Source: Eubacteriales bacterium (lineage in GTDB: Bacteria; Bacillota; Clostridia; Lachnospirales; Lachnospiraceae). Taken from it: a stretch of DNA of 36,672 bases. Position 1 is the stretch's first letter. Each line of letters starts with the position of its first letter. The position numbers were made by a program, and so were the translations under genes. Shown here in pieces: positions 1-7,006 of the stretch. The stretch spans positions 7,743-44,414 of the forward strand of contig JAUNAK010000014.1 of NCBI GenBank assembly GCA_030527665.1. The letters are read 5' to 3'. Under the pieces are notes generated by a model. The model did not search any database, was not told where the DNA came from, and saw nothing but the letters and a program-made list of their open reading frames with translations.

Positions 1-165
1 ATATTTGTATGTCGGTACGGTTCGTCTGCCAGCTTCTGTCTGTCTGGATGTCAGCGCAAGGATCAAAATGACTGTGGTGGCGACAACAAGGATAATCGAA
101 ACAAAGCTGCAAATTCTGTTTATTCTTCTAAGTTCTCTATTGGTCATTCTGCGAGTTCTATACAT
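1..165 (-). CDS. YneA-like SOS cell-division inhibitor, N-terminal part (cut by window edge)
   Basis: Only the first 55 codons lie in the window; the frame runs open through base 1. The start ATG (163-165) is preceded by a strong G-rich Shine-Dalgarno (GAGGGGG, 174-180). The peptide begins with a basic stretch (MYRTRRMTNRELRRINR), then one hydrophobic segment at about residues 18-38, then a polar tail: a short type II membrane anchor. It is divergent from lexA and its promoter carries SOS boxes. In Bacillota this is the position of yneA, a small single-TM protein with an extracytoplasmic LysM domain that delays division during DNA damage. The LysM part would lie outside the window, so the identity rests on context plus the N-terminus. 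Confidence 0.7.
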   Translation of the reverse strand, partial: MYRTRRMTNRELRRINRICSFVSIILVVATTVILILALTSRQTEAGRRTVPTYKY

Positions 166-208
166 GTAATAATCCCCCTCAACACTCTAAATCAAGTATC
201 CTGAAACA

Positions 209-220
209 GAACCTTTGTTC
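209..220. promoter_or_regulatory. LexA box 1 (GAAC-CTTT-GTTC)
   Basis: Perfect GAAC-N4-GTTC core of the Gram-positive SOS box. It lies downstream of the yneA-like promoter -10, where bound LexA would block transcription. Confidence 0.8.
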
Positions 221-221
221 A

Positions 222-233
222 GAACATTCGTTC
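222..233. promoter_or_regulatory. LexA box 2 (GAAC-ATTC-GTTC)
   Basis: Second perfect GAAC-N4-GTTC core, one base after box 1. The tandem pair lies about 8-32 bases downstream of the predicted start of the divergent yneA-like transcript. Confidence 0.8.
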
Positions 234-247
234 GTTTTGATGTTTCG

Positions 248-276
248 AGTATATTACATAAATGTTACAATGTCAA
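248..276 (-). promoter_or_regulatory. sigma-A promoter of the yneA-like gene
   Basis: On the minus strand, TTGACA (271-276) and TATACT (248-253) are separated by exactly 17 bases. This near-consensus vegetative promoter points at the yneA-like gene. SOS boxes sit on both sides (209-233 and 285-298), as expected for a strong but tightly LexA-repressed promoter. Confidence 0.8.
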
Positions 277-284
277 CAGGGAAT

Positions 285-298
285 CGAATATTTGTTCG
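285..298. promoter_or_regulatory. LexA box 3 (CGAAT-ATTT-GTTCG)
   Basis: One mismatch from CGAAC-N4-GTTCG. It lies just upstream of the yneA-like -35 and is the strong box nearest to lexA. Weaker half-matches follow (GAAA-GTAT-GTTC at 299-310 and GAAA-ATAT-GTTT at 312-323), so the box cluster continues toward lexA. Confidence 0.65.
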
Positions 299-410
299 GA
301 AAGTATGTTCGGAAAATATGTTTGCTTTTTGTGCTTTCCTGTGCTAAAGTTATGGCAGAGAGTATATCATTTGATATAGTCCAATGCGTATACGATCTGC
401 TGTTCCAACA

Positions 411-438
411 TTGGCTTAGAATTATGCTTTACTATAGG
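411..438 (+). promoter_or_regulatory. possible lexA promoter
   Basis: TTGGCT (411-416), a 16-base spacer and TATAGG (433-438), about 45 bases before the lexA start. It is an imperfect match. A promoter nearer the SOS boxes is equally possible, and that would place lexA under direct autorepression. Confidence 0.3.
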
Positions 439-482
439 AAGGCAGTAGATCATCCTATGTATTAATTAACGGAGGAATATCC

Positions 483-1151
483 ATGGCAGATAAAGGACCG
501 ATCAGTAAAAAGCAAAAAGAGATTCTTGAATATATGAAGAAAGAGATTCTGCAGAGAGGCTTTCCCCCGTCTGTTCGAGAAATCTGCGAAGCTGTTAATT
601 TAAAATCAACATCTTCCGTTCATGCTCACCTGGAATCCCTGGAGAAGAACGGCTACATTCGAAAGGATGCAACGAAGCCGCGTGCAATAGAGATTCTGGA
701 TGATGATTTTCGCGACAGCCGCCTGCGTGCTCTTTCCTCAGAGAATACGACCGTAGATGCGGCTGAGTATCAGAATGTACCGATTATCGGCAATGTTGCG
801 GCAGGACAGCCGCTGCTGGCTGTAGAGGCAATTGAATCCTATCTTCCGATTCCGGTAAGCAAGCTTCCCAATGCAAACACTTTCATGCTTCGGGTAAAAG
901 GAGAAAGCATGGTCAACGCCGGAATCTTCGATGGTGACCTGGTTCTTGTTAAGCAGACGGAAGCTGCTTCCAACGGACAGATGATCGTTGCGCTGGTTGA
1001 TGATTCTGCAACCGTGAAGACTTTCTATAGAGAGAATGGATATATTCGTTTACATCCGGAAAATGATTTTATGGACGATATCATCGTTACGCCGGATCAT
1101 GCCTTTAAGATCCTCGGACAGGTGATCGGTGTGATGCGATTTTTCCTGTAA
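483..1151 (+). CDS. lexA: LexA, SOS-response transcriptional repressor and autoprotease
   Basis: This 222-aa protein is the global repressor of the DNA-damage response; RecA filaments trigger its self-cleavage. A winged-helix DNA-binding domain covers residues 1-70, with the recognition helix around PSVREICEAVNLKSTSSVHAHL. The cleavage site is the Ala107-Gly108 bond in NVAAGQP. The S24-type catalytic dyad is visible as Ser142 (GESM) and Lys179 (ATVKTF). Length and order match canonical LexA. The ATG has a good Shine-Dalgarno (GGAGGAA) at normal spacing. It is divergent from a YneA-like gene with a shared SOS-box region, so autorepression is expected. The gene is intact. Confidence 0.97.
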   Translation: MADKGPISKKQKEILEYMKKEILQRGFPPSVREICEAVNLKSTSSVHAHLESLEKNGYIRKDATKPRAIEILDDDFRDSRLRALSSENTTVDAAEYQNVPIIGNVAAGQPLLAVEAIESYLPIPVSKLPNANTFMLRVKGESMVNAGIFDGDLVLVKQTEAASNGQMIVALVDDSATVKTFYRENGYIRLHPENDFMDDIIVTPDHAFKILGQVIGVMRFFL

Positions 1152-1235
1152 TGCAGCACTCGATTGATTTTATAGAATTGCGATTAGATACTCTTCGGAT
1201 CGAAGGCTCGTACCTGATTAAGACGAAAACATAAT

Positions 1236-1276
1236 AAGAGCGTATCTCAGAATTTTTTCTGCGATACGCTCTTTTT
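1236..1276 (+). terminator. rho-independent terminator of lexA
   Basis: An 11-bp perfect stem (AAGAGCGTATC at 1236-1246 with its complement at 1263-1273) is extended by an inner CAGAA/TTCTG pairing and followed by a T run. It lies 85 bases after the lexA stop. Confidence 0.9.
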
Positions 1277-1378
1277 CTATCTGTTCATATCTTCAGTTAC
1301 GGCAAAAATGAGCTGTCCGAATTCCAGACACTCTGTAAGATAAAACATTTTTCTATGGTACTACGTTCCATCTCCCGG

Positions 1379-2632
1379 TCACATGGAGCCTTTTTCTCTG
1401 TAACTGGCAGGAGTTACACCCGTCACTTCACGAAATACCTTGCTGAAGTAATTGCGGGTTCCGAAATGCAGGGCATCGCTGATATCCTGGATACTCTTAT
1501 TGGTCGAGACCAAAAGCATCTTTGCATAGTCAATGCGCGCTGTCTTGATAAAATCCGTTACACGAACACCCATTTCCTTATTAAATTTCTTGCTGAAATA
1601 ATAAGGTGTGTAACCGATTCTGTCAGCAAGATCATCGACAGACAGTTCTTTCTGTACATTTGCCCGAATATAATCACAGGTTTCCCGTATACTCTTGGAA
1701 ATCTGTTCACTTTCTTTTGTCTCCTGTACCTTTTTAATGTAGGAATCAATCATACGATTGGAAAGGTGATGAAGTTCACTGATGCTTCTGCATTTTTCAA
1801 TTTCTTCATAGACCTGACGTTCCATTGTACGAACCGTCTGAAGCGGCACGCCTCCGTCGATAGCTGCCCGTGAGCTGAGTGCATTAAAGACAAGAAGTGT
1901 ATTCCTGGCATCTCGAATCTGATTCCCGCTTTCGGATACCAGTCCCTGTGCACTGCTTACCGCAGATTTCATCAGCTCCATGATCTGCGGGTTGCCTTCC
2001 CGTATAGCCTGCAGAATTCGCTTTTCGATATCTACAGAACGATCGGTTTCCGATTTATCATCCGAAAGTTTTTCCTCATCCTCAAGCTCGATCTGTCCTA
2101 CTTTTTCTTTTTCTTCGATCTGATAGTAATAGTCCGAATTATGGATCGGCTCATCATAGATCGTAAAATGAAGCATGGATGCATAGATGTCCAGAGCCGA
2201 GATATGCAGTACCGGAACCTTCTGAAGGACTCGCAGAAATGCCCTCTGCGCCTGAATGGATGAGATCTTCTGACGCAAGGCATTTTCAATACCTTTGACG
2301 GAAGTTGTATTCATAAAGAAAGGACCGACCAGTATGTGCATGGATATTCCGTTATCTTTTGGGCTCAATATGCTTTCCGCGATAAAAACCATTCCCAGTG
2401 AATCGCTGAGAATCAGTGGTTTGTCCCATCCTTTTTTATTATCCAGCATATAGTCCAGACAGCCGTTCAGCTGCAGCAGAGCAAGAATTCCCTGTTCATT
2501 TGGACATGTGGAATAATACAATTGACCGGAGGGTGAAAAACACCACATTCCCAGCTCAGAGGCAGCATAGACCTGTCCTGCCATAATTCGAATTCTGACT
2601 TCTACCGGATAATCTCCATTTAAACGATGCAT
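1379..2632 (-). CDS. AraC-family transcriptional regulator (sensor domain plus C-terminal AraC HTH)
   Basis: This 417-aa protein is likely the local regulator of the hydrolase block. The C-terminal ~105 residues are a classic AraC/XylS double helix-turn-helix: first HTH about 330-350 (SVDDLADRIGYTPYYFSKKF), second about 380-401 (SIQDISDALHFGTRNYFSKVF), ending in GVTPASYR. Residues 1-170 form a possible small-molecule sensor with an ILVGPFF motif near 100. An acidic linker (172-200) and a helical module (202-300) follow. The ATG has an AAGGAG site. It is the last minus-strand gene of the block, separated from the symporter upstream by a terminator. The regulator at 31348-32574 has the same layout, so the two look like distant paralogues. 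The effector is unknown; a sugar is likely. Confidence 0.9.
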   Translation of the reverse strand: MHRLNGDYPVEVRIRIMAGQVYAASELGMWCFSPSGQLYYSTCPNEQGILALLQLNGCLDYMLDNKKGWDKPLILSDSLGMVFIAESILSPKDNGISMHILVGPFFMNTTSVKGIENALRQKISSIQAQRAFLRVLQKVPVLHISALDIYASMLHFTIYDEPIHNSDYYYQIEEKEKVGQIELEDEEKLSDDKSETDRSVDIEKRILQAIREGNPQIMELMKSAVSSAQGLVSESGNQIRDARNTLLVFNALSSRAAIDGGVPLQTVRTMERQVYEEIEKCRSISELHHLSNRMIDSYIKKVQETKESEQISKSIRETCDYIRANVQKELSVDDLADRIGYTPYYFSKKFNKEMGVRVTDFIKTARIDYAKMLLVSTNKSIQDISDALHFGTRNYFSKVFREVTGVTPASYREKGSM

Positions 2633-2643
2633 TGCCTTTCTCC

Positions 2644-2667
2644 TTAACTGAAAGCTTTTACAGTTAA
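2644..2667. promoter_or_regulatory. inverted repeat TTAACTG-N10-CAGTTAA upstream of the AraC gene
   Basis: Perfect 7-bp arms (2644-2650 and 2661-2667) lie between the candidate -10 (2669-2674) and the start codon, i.e. around the predicted transcription start. The site fits an autoregulatory operator or a 5'-UTR hairpin; no T tract follows it. Confidence 0.4.
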
Positions 2668-2668
2668 T

Positions 2669-2697
2669 AGTATAGCAAAAAGAGTCAATTTCGTCAT
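2669..2697 (-). promoter_or_regulatory. candidate promoter of the AraC regulator
   Basis: On the minus strand, ATGACG (2692-2697), a 17-base spacer and TATACT (2669-2674). The -10 is good and the -35 weak. It overlaps the symporter terminator, so the regulator can be expressed independently of the upstream unit. Confidence 0.4.
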
Positions 2698-2713
2698 GAA
2701 ATCGACTCTTTTA
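2677..2713 (-). terminator. terminator after the GPH symporter
   Basis: Stem AAAAGAGTC / GACTCTTTT, with an inner ATTTC/GAAAT pairing and a five-T run in the minus-strand direction, immediately after the symporter stop. Confidence 0.8.
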
Positions 2714-2721
2714 TTCTTTGT

Positions 2722-4098
2722 TTATGCGTTCTGTTCGCCGGTCTCAGCTGCATCTCTTCTTGCCTGATTCTCTTCTTTGATCTGCGGCATCAGTTTATCC
2801 AGTTTACGGTATCTCATCATTACAAGAATTGTCAGACCATAGAAGACAGCCGGTACAAGACTGTACAGTACTCGGATTGCGATAAAAGCGGACTGCGGCA
2901 TGGTCGCCAGTTCACCGGTGTATCCGACAAGCGAAAGAATGACACCAAGAACACCTGCACCGACTGCGGAACCGATTTTTCCTGCCAGACCGTTTACACT
3001 GCTGAGGGTTCCTTCCATACGATGGTTGCCCTTCCACTCATTGTAATCCGCACACTGCAGAATAATCAGGGATGCCAGCATACTGGAAGGCATGGCACCG
3101 ACACCGCCGAGAAGGCTTCCGATCATCAGAAGCGGAACATTTGCACCTGCAAAGAAATTAACGATACCTCCGAGTACTGCCAGAAGATAGCCGAGCTGAA
3201 TGACTCTGATTACAGACATTTTCCGGATCAGTTTCGGGAAGAAGAACGGAATCGGAATACCTACGATCGTTGCAACACTCATCAGTCCCATCAATCCTAC
3301 GTTACCTACAATATATGTGAAGTAGTATACGCCTACTCCCATGTTTGTCATAACGTTTACTACTAATGTGCCGAGTGCAAAGAGGAAAATATACGGGTTG
3401 GATTTCAATACCGTAAGAGCATCTTTGAATTTAATGCCTTCTTTTTTCTGTGCGGTTGTTTCTACATCGTATTTCTCTTTAATGAAGATCATACGAAGAA
3501 GTCCCATGGCTGCCATCGGGATGGCAAAGAGTCCAACCAGGCGGCTCCAGCCTGCAGCTGATGTTGCAAATGTCTGCATTAAAACCGGGAATGCAATATT
3601 GAATACAATGGCGATTACAATGTTATAGATGGCTCCATAAGATGTCAGTTTAATGATCTGACCTTCTTTGAATGCGCGGATCATATAGGGAGTTCCGTTT
3701 GCATTCAGGAATGTGGTACAAATCGCATTGGCAAGTACGTACATAACGAAAATCCAGATATATTTTGCCGTTGTACTGAAGGATTCCGGTACCGAGAACA
3801 TCAGCCAGGTAGCCAGCCACAGACCTACGATAAATACTTCATAAGGTCTTCCTGTTCCCCATTTTGTCTTGGTCTTATCTACGATAAAGCCGGCAAATGC
3901 ATCGGTAACACCGTCAAACACTTTACTGAGTACAAGAATCAGACTGACACCTGCAGCCGGAACTTTCAGAGTATCGGTGCAGTATACCATTAAGAATCCA
4001 AGGATCAACACGGTGATCGTTCTGGACATGACACTGGTCTGCCAAAGTGTTAAGGTTCCAAATCCAACTCTGTTTTCGTCATTCTTTGCTAATTTCAT
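2722..4098 (-). CDS. GPH-family (MelB-like) glycoside:cation symporter, MFS
   Basis: About 458 aa, with roughly 12 hydrophobic segments spread over the length. An early SKVFDGVTDAFAGFIVDKTKTKWGTGRP motif region is characteristic of glycoside-pentoside-hexuronide:cation symporters of the MelB/YicJ type, which bring in small glycosides with Na+ or H+. I place the start at 4098 (MKLAKNDENRVGFG) because a GGGGG ribosome site lies six bases upstream; an in-frame ATG at 4116 overlaps that site and is less likely. It ends unit E and is followed by a terminator. The neighbouring hydrolases suggest short rhamnosylated or beta-linked glycosides as cargo; the substrate cannot be read from sequence. Confidence 0.9.
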   Translation of the reverse strand: MKLAKNDENRVGFGTLTLWQTSVMSRTITVLILGFLMVYCTDTLKVPAAGVSLILVLSKVFDGVTDAFAGFIVDKTKTKWGTGRPYEVFIVGLWLATWLMFSVPESFSTTAKYIWIFVMYVLANAICTTFLNANGTPYMIRAFKEGQIIKLTSYGAIYNIVIAIVFNIAFPVLMQTFATSAAGWSRLVGLFAIPMAAMGLLRMIFIKEKYDVETTAQKKEGIKFKDALTVLKSNPYIFLFALGTLVVNVMTNMGVGVYYFTYIVGNVGLMGLMSVATIVGIPIPFFFPKLIRKMSVIRVIQLGYLLAVLGGIVNFFAGANVPLLMIGSLLGGVGAMPSSMLASLIILQCADYNEWKGNHRMEGTLSSVNGLAGKIGSAVGAGVLGVILSLVGYTGELATMPQSAFIAIRVLYSLVPAVFYGLTILVMMRYRKLDKLMPQIKEENQARRDAAETGEQNA

Positions 4099-4204
4099 GA
4101 TCGTCCCCCTGTTCATGAATAGACAATGCTGTTGTTATTATGTTATGTATGCTTAGTTGCAGGATCGTTTAAAGCTGAAAGATATTTGAAAAGTGATTCT
4201 ATGC

Positions 4205-4435
4205 TTATGCAATATAGAATTTCATTTTCTCTGCGTCCTCATCGTCATAGTTCAGAGAAGCAATGTTCAGAATCTCGGGCTGTCCTGCCAGTACGATCAG
4301 TACATACTGGGACAGCGCAGATTTGAGATTCAGAAGATCTCCGTCCTCGGTGGTGATGGTTACTTCACCTTTACATTTTTTTGCATCCTTTAAAAGTTCT
4401 GCGATGTTTGCATCCGGTTTTAATCGGTTCTTCAT
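4205..4435 (-). CDS. small conserved-looking protein of unknown function (76 aa)
   Basis: I do not recognise a function. The start at 4435 (MKNRLKPDANIAELLKDAKKCKG) has an AAGGAA ribosome site five bases away; the frame extends upstream to 4564, but that part has no such site. The protein is soluble, mixed alpha/beta and ends in an acidic tail (NYDDEDAEKM). The core, LKDAKKCKGEVTITTEDGD then LNLKSALSQYVLIVLAG, resembles small Lachnospiraceae proteins that I recall (unverified) being mislabelled 'polyA polymerase'. It sits between the split GH78 (165-base gap) and the symporter (106-base gap) on the same strand, so it is probably co-transcribed or has its own weak promoter. Confidence 0.6.
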   Translation of the reverse strand: MKNRLKPDANIAELLKDAKKCKGEVTITTEDGDLLNLKSALSQYVLIVLAGQPEILNIASLNYDDEDAEKMKFYIA

Positions 4436-4600
4436 TAGTTTCCTTCTTTCTTTATAAATATCGTTGATAGCTTCTGTGTCTCGCGAAGACTTCTTATTTC
4501 TTATGATTGTATTGTACGGTGCGGGGGGCTTTTCGTATATATCACCATTCGTCATCGGGTACACAAATTCGCCTTGATGGAAGCTTATTTTTATACATGT

Positions 4601-6094
4601 TTAATACAGAACAAACATATTCTTTCCTGCAGACAATTTGCTTCTGTGTCCATCTCTGTGCTGTATAAAGCATTCCGTACCTTCCGGAATCTGCAGTTCA
4701 CATTCCAGAGCATCCGTATCTGATTTTTTATAGTTGAATCCGATCATTCCGACCGGTGTTACGGCTTCTCCGGACAGATCTTTCACGCCGATCAGATGCG
4801 GATGGATCACGATTTCCTCCCATCCGGGTTTGCTGCTTTCGATGCCGGCCATAGCGTGAACCATCTCATAGATCGGCAGAGCACTCCATGCATGACAGAG
4901 ACTTCTGGCATTGTGCGGTGTTTCCGGACAGGTAGTAAGTCCTTTTTGGGGAAGCTGCCGCCACTGCTCCATCGCCGCATCGGTCAGTTCATAGGCATCA
5001 GCAGTCTGGCAGGCGCGGAAAAACTCATTGCTTGTAGAGAAACTGCATTTCAATACATTTTCACAGTCGACAGTTCTCTGCAGCAGTTCCGCTGCCTCGC
5101 TGCCCTTTTTCAATCCGTTCAGAACAGCCCAGCTCTGTGTGTGCTGGGAAAACTGTATATGGTTCGGGCCCTCTCTGTACAGCTGACGATCGGAATCCCA
5201 GCAGCTGGCATTCACGGCAGCGGCAATGGCCTTTTGTCGTATACGATACTCTTCTGCAATTGCCGGACGTTCGGTGGCTTCCATGATTCTGGCAGCACAA
5301 AGCAGCGTATAACCATAAAGAAGAGAAATCAGTGCAGAACCGCCCTCTTTCAGTGCAGTCGGTTCACCGCCGTTTTCTTCCCATGCATCCTGCCAGTCTA
5401 CAAAAGCCCAGTATCCGGGATGTCCCATCAGTCCGTCCTCTTTTCGAATATGCGCTGCATAGTATTCCAGCATACCGTCAACATCGGAACGTAGTTCATA
5501 GAGAATATCGGTCTCGCCAGTCTGCTGATAATAATCGAAAAGCATCAGGATGTAGTGCAGAGAAAAGGTAGAAATTACCTGCATGTATCCGGTTGGTGCT
5601 TTTCCCGGTATTAAGCCGGTTGGAGTCATTGCCCGATGGAAATCATACAGAGCTTTTTTCGGCAGTCTTGCATCACCGGATACAGCATAGGTAAAGGACG
5701 CCTGCAGTCTTGTATCCATCGGATACTGCATCTGTTCATAGAACGGACAATCCATATAGGTATCCATCATGCAGTTCTCCAGTGTACGTACACAGAGATC
5801 CCAGACTTCGTTTACCCAGGAGGAAGACGAATGTATCGTTGTCTTTACTTCCAGAGGAAATCCGGTCTTACGGAATTGCGGGTTCATCAATGTAACGGCA
5901 GATGTACCAGCGGAAACCTTTACAACTACATAGCGGAAGGTACGATACCAGAAGGGTTCGTAAACAGTCTCACTCTCTGCGAGAATAATGGAATCCGTCA
6001 GTCCGGCACGCAGCGCATCATGCGCTTCCGTCAGATCTTCGGCATAGGTGATCTCCACCTTCCGTCCTGTTCCGCCTGTAAAATGCCACTTCAT
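4601..6094 (-). CDS. GH78 alpha-L-rhamnosidase, C-terminal part (separated from its N-terminal part by a frame change)
   Basis: This 497-aa frame starts in the middle of the beta-sandwich domain (GRKVEITYAEDL, then YEPFWYRTFRYVVV). It continues through the (alpha/alpha)6 catalytic barrel and the C-terminal beta domain of an inverting alpha-L-rhamnosidase. The catalytic signature is DCPFYEQMQYPMD (Asp115, Glu120), and a second conserved acidic region is near PETPHNARSLCHAWSALP. Its ATG overlaps the stop of the upstream half (ATGA), but no Shine-Dalgarno precedes it. One added base before the ATG would fuse both frames into a normal GH78 of about 790 aa. Translation by coupling is possible; folding of separate halves is doubtful because the cut is inside a domain. 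Confidence 0.85.
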   Translation of the reverse strand: MKWHFTGGTGRKVEITYAEDLTEAHDALRAGLTDSIILAESETVYEPFWYRTFRYVVVKVSAGTSAVTLMNPQFRKTGFPLEVKTTIHSSSSWVNEVWDLCVRTLENCMMDTYMDCPFYEQMQYPMDTRLQASFTYAVSGDARLPKKALYDFHRAMTPTGLIPGKAPTGYMQVISTFSLHYILMLFDYYQQTGETDILYELRSDVDGMLEYYAAHIRKEDGLMGHPGYWAFVDWQDAWEENGGEPTALKEGGSALISLLYGYTLLCAARIMEATERPAIAEEYRIRQKAIAAAVNASCWDSDRQLYREGPNHIQFSQHTQSWAVLNGLKKGSEAAELLQRTVDCENVLKCSFSTSNEFFRACQTADAYELTDAAMEQWRQLPQKGLTTCPETPHNARSLCHAWSALPIYEMVHAMAGIESSKPGWEEIVIHPHLIGVKDLSGEAVTPVGMIGFNYKKSDTDALECELQIPEGTECFIQHRDGHRSKLSAGKNMFVLY

Positions 6095-6975
6095 ATAGGC
6101 ATTTGTATGAACAGCTGCGTCATATAGAATGTATTTGGATGTGTGTCAGCGGGAATTTCAATACGGTCAGGCAGCTGGTCAAAATCATCCGAAGAGATGA
6201 GCCGATGAAAAGCAAGATCCGCATATTCGCCGCTGTCTTCCTCTTCTGCAGTCTCCTTGGATTCTGCTATAGCATCCATGATAAGTACACGGCTGAATTC
6301 GGCTGGTTCTTCTTTTAACAGCGGAATCGGTCTTTCATTATAAGGGACACTTGCGCGCATGCCGACTCTTGATAAGAACGGATCCGGACACGCATCAAAT
6401 AATACACGGCTCTCAGGCCAGGTTCTGCCGGTTTCCGGAACACGCTTCCAGTTTTCTGGAAGGGCACCAAAATCGATATTCTCCTGGATGGCGCCCAGGA
6501 ATTCAAGTACATGCGGTTTGTTCAGATAGAAGCTTCCATCCAGATAGCAGCGATAATCGGCTTCTCCGGTCGTAACACCGTCTCCTTCTACAACAAGTCG
6601 ATGTCCGACACGCGGTGCGTCGACGCCGAAGATGCCTGCACGATTGCTTCTCGGATCAAAGCAGCCTTCTACATCCTGGTACATAACCTGAACGGCAAGA
6701 AGGTTCTCACCCTCATGGAGATTCTTAAGTACAAGCTCATCGTAGAACTGCTCTTCCTTGCTGCCTTTGCAGGGACCGGAAGCAACTGCTTCCCCGTTGC
6801 ACCAGAGACGATAACGGGAGCTTGCCGTTATTAAAATGTTTTTTTCTTCCTTTGGTTTTGCTGTAAATACGCAGGTAAAATATGCAGATCTTCCCGTCAT
6901 ATCGCCATCCGGAATATTGCAGCGTTCCAGTTCTGATTGCGGGATGCCGATCCATTTGGCTTTTGTAAATTTCAT
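6091..6975 (-). CDS. GH78 alpha-L-rhamnosidase, N-terminal part (stops early at a frame change)
   Basis: About 294 aa holding the N-terminal carbohydrate-binding-like beta domains of GH78: MKFTKAKWIGIP at the start, then YRLWCNGEAVASGPCKGSK and NLHEGENLLAVQVM. It ends with TFYMTQLFIQMPI directly before TGA. The expected continuation of this beta-sandwich is the start of the 4601-6094 frame, one base out of phase. Start 6975 is chosen for its GAAAGGA ribosome site; an upstream ATG at 7014 overlaps the GH3 stop. It is co-transcribed with the GH3 gene (31-base gap). It lacks catalytic residues and is not an enzyme alone. Confidence 0.85.
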   Translation of the reverse strand: MKFTKAKWIGIPQSELERCNIPDGDMTGRSAYFTCVFTAKPKEEKNILITASSRYRLWCNGEAVASGPCKGSKEEQFYDELVLKNLHEGENLLAVQVMYQDVEGCFDPRSNRAGIFGVDAPRVGHRLVVEGDGVTTGEADYRCYLDGSFYLNKPHVLEFLGAIQENIDFGALPENWKRVPETGRTWPESRVLFDACPDPFLSRVGMRASVPYNERPIPLLKEEPAEFSRVLIMDAIAESKETAEEEDSGEYADLAFHRLISSDDFDQLPDRIEIPADTHPNTFYMTQLFIQMPI

Positions 6976-7006
6976 GTTTTGTGATCCTTTCGTAGGTAGT
7001 GATTCA

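Noticed and set aside
262-465. 67-aa open frame on the plus strand before lexA
   Set aside because: It overlaps the SOS boxes and promoters, has no ribosome site and Cys/Phe/Tyr-rich random-like composition.
4200-4225. Hairpin ATTCTAT/ATAGAAT at the end of the 76-aa gene
   Set aside because: It is a short A/T stem with no T tract, partly inside the coding end; not convincing as a terminator.
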